From Brachynemurus nebulosus (taxonomy: Eukaryota; Arthropoda; Insecta; Neuroptera; Myrmeleontidae): DNA of 64,000 nucleotides. The position numbers and the translations under genes were made by a program. Under the pieces are notes generated by a model. The model was not told where the DNA came from. It was given only the letters and a program-made list of their open reading frames with translations, and ran no database searches. Positions 34,412-46,982 of the stretch are shown here, in pieces (the stretch's first letter is position 1; each line of letters opens with the position of its first letter). Location: contig JAPWDM010000023.1 of assembly GCA_035578155.1 (NCBI GenBank), forward strand, positions 2,418,001-2,482,000, given 5' to 3'.

Positions 34412-35898
34412 CCGCTACCTTTTAATATGTGTAGGGCCCCCCTATGGAAGTTAAGAGCTCAAATTTGGTAAATGGGGCTCATTCTGATGCACCACAATAC
34501 TATCAAAGTGGGGTCAAATTTTGGGCAAATTTTGGATCCGACCCAAACATTAAGGGGGTGGTGGGGGCGAAAAAGCAATAAAAATTTTCCAAACCGGTTG
34601 GAAATAATGTTTCGGTCAATTATCTACAACATATCTAAAATTCAGTTTCCTAGGATGATTTGGAGGAAGTAGGGGGGAAAAAACGATTTTCGCTGGATCT
34701 AACACGCCCCCAGCCCTCCAGAATTAACGTAGAGGGTTGAAATTTGGTGTGTTGATAGAGTTCATACCTAGGTTGTGCTTTTTGAAGGTTTTAATATTTT
34801 ACCCCCATTCCCCTCATTTTGAAGCTACAGTTTCATGCTTTTTTGACGTTTTCGAAGTTTGTACCACTCGCACAGGTCACCCGAATATACCTAGAGGGCT
34901 TAAATTTTGTATTCGGATTGAGTTAGTATCAAGGGGGTGCCTTTTGGGGGTCTCGACTTTAACCCCTACCCCTACCATTTTTATACTCAAAAGAACATGA
35001 TTTTTCTTGTTATTTAACAGTTTCGTTCCGGGTCAAAATCTCCCCAAATAAACCTAGAGGGCTGAAATTTTGTGTACACGCTAAGCTAATAGCCAGACAC
35101 TGCTTTTTGGAGGTTTCAACTTTTAACCCTTACCCGCACGATTTTTACGCCAATATTTCCTTAATTTTTTTGCTTGTTTTCTAACACGTCTAGAGACTCC
35201 CTAAGGAAGCCTAGAGGGCTGAAATTTTGTACGCGTATTCAGTTAGTATCCAGCTAGTACCTTTTAGGGAGTCCACATTACTTTTCCCCCCACTTTTCCC
35301 ATTTTTACATCGGAATTCAATGCTATTGTTAAATGTGTTTTAAATGCATTATTTTTATTCTAAATACAAGTAGGCGAATAGTAATTTTAAAAAATTTAAA
35401 AAAAGTGAATTTACTTTCATAACAAATGAAACACATACATATTAAGTAATTTAAAAATGTTATTAAAGTCACTGTTTATTTATAAATTAGGAATTTTGGA
35501 TTTTTATTATTTATAAAATAGAAATTTTGGATTTTTTTGGAAAGAAAAAATATCTTCATAAAAGCCTTCGAGTTTTAAGTTCCTCTTTTAATATTTAAAA
35601 ATAAAACACAAAGGTAATTGGCGCAAAGCATGGGTAGGAATGCCCTCATACGAATTGTGTTGCCTTTTTCCCTGTTAACTGTTATCGGCACAAAATTGAA
35701 ATTTACTGAGATTCAGCCCTTAAAAACTTAAAACCTTTTTTTAAAACTCCGATCAACCGGACACTCATCATCAGTTTTGAAACTACCAAAATGACAAATC
35801 GCTTGTGGACTTTCAATTACATTTCACTTGTAGACTCTCAATACCGAAGATGAAAGGAAAAATTCGACTTCCGTGATGGGGCTCCGCTGCTCACGGCG
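34210..35898. mobile_element. 1.7-kb XY repeat, copy A
   Basis: Runs from TAGTCGAATTTTTCTTG to CTCCGCTGCTCACGGCG followed by a T run. It consists of part X (34210-35395), with (TA)n at 34336-34409 and four degenerate repeats of about 160 bp each containing TAGAGGG(C/T)TGAAATTTTG, and part Y (35400-35898). The same element occurs at 59901-63343 in a rearranged form. I find no convincing protein, and the family is not assigned. Both ends carry a GTCGAATTTTTCC-like string in inverse relation. Confidence 0.7.
34336..34409. repeat. (TA)n microsatellite inside XY copy A
   Basis: Uninterrupted TA of about 74 bp, at the position where the two XY copies at 59901-63343 also have TA tracts. Confidence 0.95.
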
Positions 35899-37164
35899 TT
35901 TTTTTTTGTTTCAGGAAAAATAAAGATATATTCTTGTTATCTTATCTTTTTCCTTCGCTTAATAAAAAGATAAGATAAAAGATAACTTCTTTTAAAAATA
36001 TTTAGATAAAAGATAATAGATAACGAAAACGTTGTCTAGATAAAATTTCAGATAACGTTATCTAGATAAGCACAACACTGATCAAGACCCCTAACATTAT
36101 GCTAAAAAGATTCCTAGTTTACAGGGATTTCGTTTTTTCTTTCAGAATCCTAAAAAAATGCGTAACATTTTTTTTTTTTGCTTTGATGAATTCATTCTAT
36201 AAAATTAAACATATTTTATTACGCTATCCCTAAATTGAAGGGATTGAATGAAATATTGAGTAAATTACACAATTGATTGGTTACTGAAAATCAATTTTAC
36301 CGGAATAATGAATGTATTATTTCGAATCAATTAATCATTATGAAATACATAAATTTCTAATTAATATTAATAACATATTTACCTACATACCTCTGGCGCT
36401 AGAGGCTAGAGTACGCTACCGTTAGCCGCACATAATAATTAAAAATTCATTTGTGTGTAACTTATTCGGCCACACTGTTCCCACGAATCATAAATAAATC
36501 AAATAGATTAATTATTAATTTGACTTGGTAAACAATATTTTTCTCTATACCTAAAACGACCATTAATTTGTGGGTTATTATAATCTTGAATAAACTCGAA
36601 TAAAATTCCAAAACGAAAATTTAGTCTAGAAAGCCTATTATGTACAATTGCGGTGGTGTTTTGGGTACAAACTTTAAATAGACAGTTAGTTTTACAAGAG
36701 TGTGATATTTAGGTATAAATTAAAAACCGTTCATGGATCCGCGTTTCCGAAAGCCTCGCGCCACCCTTATTCTGTAATAAATGTGACCTTTGAAAGACAA
36801 TACTGATTTACTTAATGAAATCAAAATTTGTCTTGGAGTTTGGCATTCCAGAATCACAATTTTACAATTATGAATTACAATATTTATTTAAAAATATGTA
36901 ATTTACTTGAATTGTATCTAAAGTTTGTTACTATTCTGAAAACTATATTTGACAATCAAACTATTACTATTGTATTTATAAAAAAAAAATTTTTAAAGAT
37001 TGAAAATAATAAAATATTAGAGTGAAATTGCCTAACGTCGGCCACTGGCAGCTTCTTTTTTTTTTTTTTAAATAAAGATTTAAAAAATAAAAAATGCTTG
37101 ACAAACATACAAACATATATTCTCGCGAACCTTCTGTTTCTATATATTTGTCAAGCATTTTTAC
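35899..37164. other. GATAA-rich repeat and otherwise no gene
   Basis: 35930-36080 is dominated by AAAGATAAGATAAAAGATAA and GATAACGTTATCTAGATAA motifs, a probable repeat fragment. 37093-37161 contains mirrored AAAATGCTTGACAAA and TTTGTCAAGCATTTT. No coding sequence. Confidence 0.5.
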
Positions 37165-37278
37165 GTGAATTCCCATTTTGTAAAAATTCACTTATTACAG
37201 CTGGTGCCACGAAATAACCTGAGCCCGGGACTATGGCAAAAATTTGTTTCAAGCCTTCGAGAAACCGAAAATGAGGTT

Positions 37279-37377
<99 letters not shown>

Positions 37378-38150
37378 TGTACGATAACTCTCGAACGAAG
37401 CATCCAATCTTTACGAAATTTAGTGAGAAGGCCAAACGTCGCAACAGCTTGGATAAGTTCGTCAGCCAGATACGTCCGATTTTTAGCAGCCAAAATTTAG
37501 GCCATTTTTCGCCATTTTTAGTAGTTTTTCCAAAATTTGGCCAGAATTTAAAAATTTTTTTAATTTTTTTTTTTTAAACCATCGAAAAGAGCGTAAAAAA
37601 TTGCATAAGTCCAGCTTTTAAAATGTTGTTCTAAATGAACTAGCTTTTGAGAAAAATTAAGAAATTTGCTGAATTTTTTTACAGTAAATGCTTCATCGTT
37701 TTTATTATTACAATAATAATATTTATATCTGTTTCACTATTTCAAAATAAAAACAAACTAACTTTCCAAGAACACGTCATCACCGATTTTAAAAATGTGT
37801 TTACTGTAGAGAACTAAACTATTTTAGATGGATATAAGTAATGTTATATGAGGTCTGCTAGTGTCCGGCGGTCCTAATAGCGGCAAAAATAAAACTACCC
37901 GACCAATCTTGAAAATTTTTTCACCTTTTAAAAGTTAAATTCTTTTAAATGCATATATGCTATAATATATGCGGTTCGCCAGAGTCCTGGGGGCCCAAAA
38001 TCACTAAAAATTAACTACTTAACCGATTTTGAAAATTTTTTCACAGTTAGAGAGCTAAACTATTTTAGATGGATACAGGTGGTTGTATGAGATTCGCCAG
38101 TGTCCAATCTTTGGAAATTCACTACGTTATATGCAGTTGCTGCGACAGGA
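37165..38150 (+). repeat. R1 dispersed repeat, copy 3 (longest)
   Basis: Contains all R1 landmarks: ACCTGAGCCCGGGACTATGG, AACCGAAAATGAGGTTC, (TA)n then (TG)n at 37281-37376, ACGATAACTCTCGAACGAA, and at the end GCAGTTGCTGCGACAGGAGT. The interior is lengthened by about 2.5 head-to-tail copies of a 120-bp unit (37770-38105) with GATTTTGAAAATTTTTTCAC and TTCGCCAG(A/T)GTCC. Confidence 0.7.
37281..37376. repeat. (TA)n(TG)n microsatellite
   Basis: About 62 bp of TA followed by about 34 bp of TG within R1 copy 3. Confidence 0.95.
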
Positions 38151-38339
38151 GTATTTAATTTTAAAGGTCTTATTTTTTTTTTTAAAGAAAAGCAACCAGT
38201 GGCCCACCTTAGGGTACTGACCGACATTAAGCAATTCCACTCTATTTCGGAATTTCGGATATACTCACGATCGGTTTACTTATCTATCAAATATCTAGCA
38301 ATTTTACCAAATATCTAAGTAATTTTATCTATCAAATTT

Positions 38340-39260
38340 CTATACCCGAAGTAGTAAGATCACAGCAATTCTGTATCAGAAGTAGTAAGGTTACAGCGGT
38401 TCTGTACCAAAAGTAGTAAAATCATAGCAATTCTGTATCAAAAGTAGTAAAGTTACAGCGGTTCTGAACCAAAAATAGTCCAAAATTATAGCGGTTCTCT
38501 ACCAAAAGTAGTAAAGTCTGCCAATGGCTCTGTATTAAAAGTACTAAGGCTACAGTGATTCTGCGCGAAAAGTAGTAAGGTTACAGCGGTTCTGTACCAA
38601 AAGTAGTAAAATCATAGCAATTCTGTATCAAAAGTAGTAAAGTTACAGCGGTTCTGAACCAAAAATAGTCCAAAATTATAGCGGTTCTCTACCAAAAGTA
38701 GTAAAGTCTGCCAATGGCTCTGTATTAAAAGTACTAAGGCTACAGTGATTCTGCGCGAAAAGTAGTAAGGTTACAGCGGTTCTGTACCAAAAGTAGTAAA
38801 ATCATAGCAATTCTGTATCAAAAGTAGTAAAGTTACAGCGGTTCTGAACCAAAAATAGTCCAAAATTATAGCGGTTCTCTACCAAAAGTAGTAAAGTCTG
38901 CCAATGGCTCTGTATTAAAAGTAGTAAGGCTACAGTGATTCTGCGCGAAAAGTAGTAAGGTTACAGCGGTTCTGTACCAAAAGTAGTAAAATTATAGCAA
39001 TTCTCTACCAAGAGTAGTAAAGTTACAGGGGTTCTGAACCAAAAATAGTCAAAAATTATAGCGATTCTCTACCAAAAGTAGTAAAGTTACAAAGGTTCTG
39101 TATTAAAAGTAGTAAGGCTACAGTGATTCTGTGCGAAAAGTAGTAAGGTTACAGCGGTTCTATATCAAAAGTAGTAAGGTGAAAGTGGTTTTGTGCCACA
39201 AGTAGTAACGTCACTGTGGTTCTGTACCAAAAGTAATAAGACTATAACGGTTCTATACCA
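38340..39260 (+). repeat. Satellite with 190-bp higher-order repeat of six 31-33 bp monomers
   Basis: Monomers follow the pattern TTCTGTACCAAAAGTAGTAA then GGTTACAGCGG. The string TCTGTACCAAAAGTAGTAAA recurs at 38401, 38591, 38781 and 38971, exactly 190 bp apart. Six monomers of 31, 31, 33, 33, 31 and 31 bp make one 190-bp unit, and the first three units are almost identical. Monomers are more diverged at the right edge (39060-39260). A small inverted array of the same monomer lies at 6225-6390. Confidence 0.95.
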
Positions 39261-40267
39261 AAATACTTACGAAAATGAATTTCTTTCATCTGAAACAACA
39301 TCGTACGCTACTGACATTGTTACGTGATCCACAATTATTTTCTAATAATTAAAAATAAAATCCCTAATTTTGAAATAAAAAGTTCAAAATATTTTGAATT
39401 GTAAAAACTTTTTAAACACCGGGTAAATTCATGGTTTCTGAATACATAGTGAAATGAACACCACATATTGAACGGTGTGAAGTATGTACACGATCTGCAT
39501 CTTTCCATTAGCGTTTGTTCTTTAAGTGACCGAGATAGATATAATGACATGTTTGTCAGTTATCTAGGCCTATATAAGTTTTGGCTGACAAAAATTATTT
39601 TCTTTTTTATTTATAATTTTGAACTCACCACCTCTGGATATTTGGCGTAAGGTAAGAATCTAAAATTTATTAAACACTAATAATTCTATTGTTGCTAAAA
39701 TAATTATTTTTTTGTAAATCCTTTTGTTTAAACTTATTTTGTTGTTTAATACAAATAGTAAGGTTAATGTCATAGTGTTAAATGGTTTAAAAAAAAAAGA
39801 AAAAAAACTTTTAGTGATTCTGTTACATTTTTTTGTGGTTGTGTTATCGAATTGAACTTTTTTTTTAATATTTTTTTGGCGGAAGAAATTTTCCAAGAAT
39901 GCTTTTTGACAAGTTAATTTGAAGTCAGTAATTGTAAGTTTTGTGGAAAAGTATTGTTTTGGAACGTATTGATGATGATTTGTCTGGCTGGTTGGAATCA
40001 AGTTTTGACCGAACAATCGTCTAAAGTTTATGGAATTGGTTCAGGTGTTCCAGCATTAAACATAAAATCTCGTCAATTGATTCAGATAAGTGAATTCTGA
40101 TTTCGTCATTTTTCGTCTGTGAAAACCTTCACATAGAGTTAAATTTGAATTGACTTGTGTGAACATGTTCTATTCGTATTGAAAACTTAGTGAATCATTA
40201 TGTAACTTACGTAATGGACAAATTTAGATCGGAAACCTTATTTTCCATTTAAAACTAATTTTTTAAT
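39261..40267. other. No gene seen
   Basis: Open frames here are A+T-rich and show no recognisable domain. Confidence 0.5.
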
Positions 40268-40309
40268 TGTTAATTAAAATTGACATAGTGTTTGAAAAAT
40301 TACCAAACT

Positions 40310-40380
40310 GGATCGGCTGGGACTCGAACCCGGATCTCTTGGTTACCAGCCAAGCGCCTTACCAACTAGGCCACCGATCA
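40310..40380 (-). tRNA. tRNA-Thr-like sequence (anticodon GGT), module copy 2
   Basis: The cloverleaf can be drawn: acceptor TGATCGG with CCGATCC (first pair mismatched), T8, D stem GCCT/AGGC with loop AGTTGGTA, anticodon stem CTTGG/CCAAG with loop CTGGTAA (anticodon GGT, Thr), and T loop TTCGAGT. One T-stem mismatch. The fold is better than in the copy at 730-800. A real Pol III gene is possible, but its repeat context favours a tRNA-derived SINE. Confidence 0.55.
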
Positions 40381-40657
40381 CTTGTTCGAGTGCCACTCCA
40401 ATTCAGTAATCAATCAAACACAACCTCTCTCTAATGCGAGACGCAGTTTTATACTTTTAATTTCAAATGTTATCCAGTGCCTGTGAAACATTATTAGTGT
40501 ATGGCGGATTTTTATCCGCATTTAAACATACACCAATATTCATATGTTCACTCAATGTTCAGCTTTGGCTGATACTTGAACACTCGATGTACTTTGGCAA
40601 ATGGCCAATTCATTATGTTAATTAAAATTGACATAGTGTTTGAAAAATTACCAAACT

Positions 40658-40728
40658 GGATCGGCTGGGACTCGAACCCGGATCTCTTGGTTACCAGCCA
40701 AGCGCCTTACCAACTAGGCCACCGATCA
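40658..40728 (-). tRNA. tRNA-Thr-like sequence (anticodon GGT), module copy 3
   Basis: Identical in the tRNA-like part to the copy at 40310-40380, including the anticodon GGT, the T-stem mismatch and the flanking GGCACTCGAACAAG. Two identical copies within 350 bp indicate a recent duplication or insertion. Confidence 0.55.
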
Positions 40729-41293
40729 CTTGTTCGAGTGCCACTCCAATTGATTGAACATATGAATATTGGTGTATGTTTAAATGCGGATAAAAATCCG
40801 CCATACACTAATAATGTTTCACAGGCACTGGATAACATTTGAAATTAAAAGTATAATTTTTTAATTGTAAAATTGATTTAACACTGGTTTTCTGGCTTTT
40901 TATATTTTTGTTTTGTAATGGCATTAATTTTTTTATACTGCCTTATTTAACTAATATCTGCTACAAAATACTTGTCATATTTTCACAGAAATCTTACCAT
41001 TTTCTATATTTCTCGAAACTGGTTAATTCGTGTTAACTTCGGACAAAGCTATCTAATTATCCTTTTTTTTACTTTTGTTGGTTTTTTATTCATTTGCTTG
41101 TGTATTAGCCGTTGTCCAGACTTAACCTGTCACGAATGCAATTTAACTACTTGTGCTTTTTTATCCTTTTGTAACGATTTACTTTTGTACGTGTATAAAA
41201 TTGGTTAACCCCGCATTGTTTATCTTTTTATTTCTTATCTTAATCTCTTTATGTTACGTTTAAGGCGGGTTAGCTAATTTTGTGTTACTTTAA

Positions 41294-41533
41294 ATGGTTG
41301 TTAATTTTTATATACCTTTTCTAGTCGAACAACAAAGTTGTAAAATTTAAATTTGAAAAGTTCAAACGAAGATTTATTGCAAACTGTTGTTATTATTTAA
41401 TATATGAATTTTTAAATGTAATCTTTACTAAGTCTGAACTTCATCATTTTACGGACTCAAAACCCTTGAGATTAAAAAGAACCAAATAAAAATAAACAAC
41501 CATTATTAAAGGTATATAAAAATTAACAACCAT
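41294..41533. mobile_element. 240-bp MITE-like inverted repeat
   Basis: ATGGTTGTTAATTTTTATAT at 41294 mirrors ATATAAAAATTAACAACCAT ending at 41533; the arms are 26 bp (continuing ACCTTT). The right arm has an additional half copy (AAACAACCATTATTAAAGG) beside it. Confidence 0.7.
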
Positions 41534-44090
41534 TTATAAAAATAATCGTTTTGTCTTGTAATATTATCTTTTTTTATTTTTCAAATATTTTTTTATTTCA
41601 AATATTTTTATTCTATTTAAATTTAAATTCATATTTATAATAGTTTTTTTCGTAATAACATATAGCCTATTAAAAACTTTTCTATAGCATTGAAATTGGC
41701 CGGTATCAGATTACACACGACTTTTCTATGATGATACTAAATGTCGATTTTGGGAAATTGCATTTATCTTCCGTCAATTGATTATATTATTATGTATACA
41801 AAGTAACGGCTAAAAGAAAATGCAAAAATTTTATCAATGCTTTATTTTCATTAAAATTTTAAGCATTTATTGATTTTCGTTATTGTGAACTTTGACATTT
41901 AAACGATCGTACGTACCATGGGTAATGTCTTTTTAAAAGTACCAAAATATCTAACAATTTAAAATTAATTATCCTTTTTTTTATTATAATTATTTGTTCT
42001 ACGTACAGTACATAATAGCTGTTTGTGGAAATATATATTAATGATAATAATGCCAGGCAATTTATTTAATTTTGAACAATTGAAACTCTTGGTTTGGTTG
42101 AAATAATATTTGTATTTTAAATGCTAACAGCGTATAGAAAAATAAAGAGGAAAATTATTTTGGAGAATTGAAGAAATTCGTGTTATCTTGATCTATAGGT
42201 TGTTCAAAATTCTTGTAATATTATCTCTTTAGGACATCAATCGCGGATACAAAGGTTGGCCATTGGCATAATGACCTCTCCCTCCTGCAGATTGAAGAAT
42301 AATTATATTTGACTAACGTGACGTAATCAACTTTACTAACATTTTTCACTGCCTTAAGTTTTCGAAGTCATTATTTTCATTTTTATCAAAAATTAGACAA
42401 GTAAAAAATTATTAGAAAAAAAATTCTTTCGAATCGGTCATATTTCTAAAAGCAATCTAATAATTATCGAATATTTCTAAAATTGTAATTGGCTTAATCC
42501 ATCCTTCAAGAAAGCATAATTGGTGAGAAAATAATATTTTTCAATTGATGACGTCATATAACAAAATGCTCTAAACAATGTTTTTTTGAGCAATTTTCGT
42601 GTGAAAAATGAGTTTTTCGTCAAAATTTGCTACAATTTGTAAATTTTTTAATTATATCTAGCGTTTTCCACAAATCACTTCAAATAGATTTTTGACCATT
42701 GTTGTAAGGAAATTGGTTTTCGAGGAATCATTGTAAAGGGCAGAAAAAATCATTTAATATTTTGAACCGCTCTTCCATGTGAACTGTTTTTCGGGAAAAA
42801 CTACGACAGGGTATTGCAAAATAAATTTACAAAAAGTAACCAATGATGATTTCGTTTATAAAAATATTGCTAAATAATTACGAAATAATTACTTAAATAA
42901 TATTTAAGAACGATGAAATGACGACAAAACATTAATTTGTATATATATATTTTTTTTTCTTCTAACGTTTATACAAACTACATATTATCCAGGCCAAAAA
43001 AAATATTTGTATTGTTTTGCCAGTGATAAATTGCCTCCGGGTTCTTTTTTTTGTAAAAAAATATTTCTAATACAAAAAAGTACGTTGTAAATTGATTCTA
43101 CCACAATATTTTATATACATACAGGGTGATTAGAATATTGCTAGTTAAGTTGTGAAAATATCTGAATTATATTTATAAAGTATTCGCAGTGTTTCAATAC
43201 CGCCTTTCGGGAGTAGTGTTAGTTTAAAAAAAAAATTGAATATTTCTATCCATTTTCCTCTATATTTACACTATAAATACTGAATCGACATACATACAAT
43301 ATGATTCAGATTCACTTTAATGGATCTATAGTATGCATATATATGTATGTATTATACCTTTAAAGAAATTGTTTGTAAGGTTGTTCCTTTGTTCTCGACG
43401 GAATGTATGCGAGCAAATATATTATAGAAAAATAATCGTTTTGTCTTGAAAAACGAATTATTTTCACTTAATATATCCGCATAGAGGAAACGTAACGAGC
43501 CGTTCTAACAATTCAATATTATTTTTCCATTAGTTTTCTCTTTTTGTTTTAATAAATCAAATTTTTCTATTACGTGCTAAAAAAGAATTTGCTTGAAAAC
43601 AGAAATGTGGGAATTTATTATCTATTCATCCAAAAAATTCACTTAACAGAATGCACTGTAACAACCTTGATGAAAATTCTATATAATAGGGAATATGCAT
43701 ATAGTCTAAATAAATTTTAAATATTTTTTTTTTATATATTTTACTAGAATATGGAAATTTAATGGTGACAGTAAAAAAATCTTTTAATTTGTAAATTTTA
43801 ATAGAAAAAAATATTTTAAAACCTAATATTTTAAATGAATTTTAAACGGAACTGAACCCGCCATGACGTAACTCGGCTTGGAAATGTCCATTCAAGAGTA
43901 ACCACGGAAATAGAGAAAAAAAACTTGGTTTCGTTGTTTACTTGTAAATGTCAATTAATTATATAATTGTGCATACTGATTGTTTTAATTGTGCTTGAAG
44001 TTTCTCTATTTTTTATTTTTATTATTGTCTTTAAACATTTATTTATAATTTATTTATCGTAAATTATAATGACGCACACTGGATTTGTAT
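41534..44090. other. No gene seen; unpaired transposon end
   Basis: CATACAGGGTGATTAGAATA near 43119 looks like a mariner-type terminus, but no partner was found. The remainder is A+T-rich without coding signal. Confidence 0.45.
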
Positions 44091-44332
44091 ACTGAATCTA
44101 TACCAAATCTGTAATCTGTCCAAATTATCTGAAATCCCTGATTACAGTAAATGGGGTTGAAAATGGAATGACAGAACCAAATAATGGGAACCCTACTGAA
44201 CTGATCTTCCAGATGCAAGTCATGGATGTTCATTACTACTCAGGCAAATATAAATGTTATCGAGCCAAGATTCGCTGTAGCCCATTGTGCAAGTCTCAAG
44301 AAGGTTGCACAAACAATTCACATAACACATGA
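44091..44332 (+). pseudogene. Unrecognised short coding-like segment
   Basis: An open frame of about 80 codons from just after a TGA (44091) to TGA at 44330-44332, containing SLITVNGVENGMTEP, NPTELIFQMQVMDV and GKYKCYRAKIRC. Unlike the A+T-driven frames around it, it has a protein-like composition. The order Gly-rich loop, N-P, then Q-x-x-V-x-D-V and G-K-Y-K-C faintly recalls the N-terminal domain of the large RPA subunit. That resemblance is a guess. Neither a clear start nor a continuing exon is visible. Confidence 0.25.
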
Positions 44333-44429
44333 AATAACAAGTCATGTCATGTTACAAAGCTGTAATTTACGTCAGATGCTATCGTATTTGTATCAACCAT
44401 TCATGTTTCTTTACATTTTGTAATTTTAT

Positions 44430-46885
44430 TAATAAATTAGATACAATTAATAAAATAAATTGTTTTTTTACCTTGCATTGTATGGTCTAATCTGTCATAT
44501 TAAAATACGTAATGACCTTGAAATTGATTCTAAAACAAATTAGACCTAAGAAATGGATTCTTCGCATCCTAGAACATATAAAAATGGTATTACTCAATGG
44601 CGAGCATATTTAATTTATAGCAAACAGGCCACCAGCGCAGCGGTCGCGCACAAGTTGCTTGCGATGGTTTCCTAAAACCTTAAGACCATACCTAAGACTA
44701 TATGTACCAAATTTCAAAAACTTGGCACAAAGTGCACGATTCTAATGAATTCCCCCTATCCTAATTTGTCTGTTTGAAATAGGAATTTGAAATTAATTAA
44801 GGATACTGATATTTTTTAAAATATTCTTTTTAGAGTTATTATTAGTTTCTCTAACGATTTAGGTAATAAAAGAAAACAAAAAAAAAAAAAAAACATGCAT
44901 ATTCTCTATTATATGGAAATTGCAAATTTCCGTGGTTTACTTTATTTATGTATATATACAAGGTATATTTCTGAATAAAATATATAGGAAAATGAAAACT
45001 TTAGCATTAAAGTAACATTTTAGGGTGTAATCTGGGTAGCTATCGGGATCTGTCCAAAAGGAGGAGCTTCAGAAAAATGGCTGACAAAAAAGTGCATTAA
45101 CATTAGTTTTATATAATTATAGTAACCAGTGCTATATTAACAAAAAAATGATAAATATTAGAACTGTTTGTATTTGGGTTGACACAAGTTCGTAACAAAG
45201 GAATTTTGTTGGAAGAGAAAATTTGACATCTCTAAAACAGTTAAAATGTGGTTAAAATATGAAAAAAATGCGTGAATGAGTTAGTGAATCAATTTAGAAT
45301 ACACAAAGGTCAAATTTAAATAGTAAACGTCATAAAATAATTGGAAAACTGTGGACCATTCAATCTGTTCTTGTTTTCTTCAATGTTTTCCGGCAATTGG
45401 CTGTTTTTTCAGCGGTTTTAGAAGACTGAAGTTGACTTCGTTTTTAAAAGGGTAAAATTGGTCTAAATTTTCGTATTAAATTTGAATATACCGCCCTTAA
45501 AATACATCAAGAATTGATTGGAAAACTGTAAATTAATGGAAAAATCAAATCAATTGTATGTATTTTCAGATCTACAAAATTGGGCTCATAAATGACATTT
45601 CTACAAATGCACTTTAAGAATAATCTGATTTTTCAACACCAGATGTCATACCGTAATTCGACAGATCCCAATACGCTCAAATTTTTAATTTTGTAAATAA
45701 GTTTGATGATAACTTATCAAAACAGTGTTCAACAGTAAACTGATAGAACATTTGCCATGATTGTAAACAGTGCCGGGTTATGGGTCCCCATCAATGGAAA
45801 TATTTTTTTTTTTTTGTGTACATGAATAAAAAAATTATATAATTAATAATTAAACCCACATAACTCACAACTTGCCCCTTTTTTAGTACATTTTTAACAA
45901 AATTTTATTGACTTTATTAAAATTATTAAATATAAACATATTAAGGAAGAAATGCCTTTAGACAGACGGAAATGAAGACAATTTCGGGAATTTCTTTAAC
46001 AAGAAAAAAATTTATATGTATATTTTTGAAGTTGGGAATTTTATTTACTATGACCTTAAATTATTACAACATATTTTTTTCTTCAATAAATATAAAAATG
46101 GCGGCTGCAGAAGCTTTCATTGGAGCATGTCACTCCATAAATTCCTAAATGGCTGACGGTATACTCGCCGTAATTACCATCTTAAAAATTAAAAAAAAAA
46201 AATTCCTATCTAATTAAAATATCTAAGAAGTAAAAAAATTGAGAAAGGAGTCTTTTAAAAAATTTAAATTTTCATGGAATTTTCGTCTATTTTTGCTTTA
46301 AAAAATATTTTACCTACGATTACCATGAAACTGCTGCCTATAGGTAAGCTATGTTTTACATACAGCTGTACAAAAAAATATCATTTTACATGCACGTAAG
46401 CGTAAAATAGCACTGCTTACTACACTTTTATTAATTATTATATTGCATATTATATTAAAACTACTTGTATACCTACCCGATAGAATTTATCATCGGCAAC
46501 ATATCAGGATGTCAGTCAGTGTTAAAGATTTATTAAATAAGGTATTCTTTACTTTAATAACCATAGTAATATAATTTTATATATCTTTAACTTCAAAAAT
46601 TATGAATTTCCCTATAAATTTTCATCCCCCATTTAACCCATTTAAGGGACGAATTTTCAAAAATCCTTTCTTAGCGCTCACCTACATTACATAGGGAACC
46701 TCTGTGCAAAATTTCATTCTTCTAAACCGAATGGTTTAATCTGTGCGTTGTCTGTTAGTCAGTCAGTGTTAGAGATTTATTAAGTAGATCTTTACAAAAA
46801 TTTTAATGAATTGAATTTGCATCAAATTTTTATCGTTTTTTGTGAATTTCATGTTAGTTGTAGATAAAGTATAGTACGTAACTCG
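44430..46885. other. No gene seen; dispersed repeat pieces
   Basis: 45940-46110 is the second copy of the repeat at 10990-11150. 46490-46530 and 46750-46785 share GTCAGTCAGTGTTA(A/G)AGATTTATTAA. Short frames only. Confidence 0.45.
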
Positions 46886-46982
46886 GTTGTAAGGCATATT
46901 ACACACTCGCGCAATTACGAACTCGCCGCTGCGTGGCTCTTGCGTAACTTTTTCGCTCGTGTGTAATATGTAACTTACAACA
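46886..46982. mobile_element. 97-bp hairpin element (GTTGTAAGGCATATTACACA arms)
   Basis: GTTGTAAGGCATATTACACA at the left is mirrored by TGTGTAATATGTAACTTACA at the right, with a G+C-richer centre (CGCGCAATTACG...CGTAACTTTTTCGC). Confidence 0.65.

Larger units (their letters stand above)
40268..40860 (-). mobile_element. Foldback element with tRNA-like module, copy 2, with a second module inserted at its centre
   Basis: Same layout as 672-1250: tRNA-like module (40268-40403), then palindrome arms (40456-40551 and onward; mirror arm 40751-40850). The centre of the palindrome is replaced by an almost identical second tRNA-like module (40618-40750). The module begins AATTAAAATTGACATAGTG and ends GAGTGCCACTCCAATT in both places. 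Confidence 0.75.

Noticed and set aside
43110..43150. CATACAGGGTGATTAGAATA as a mariner-type left end
   Set aside because: No matching right end was found in the window, so no element was called.
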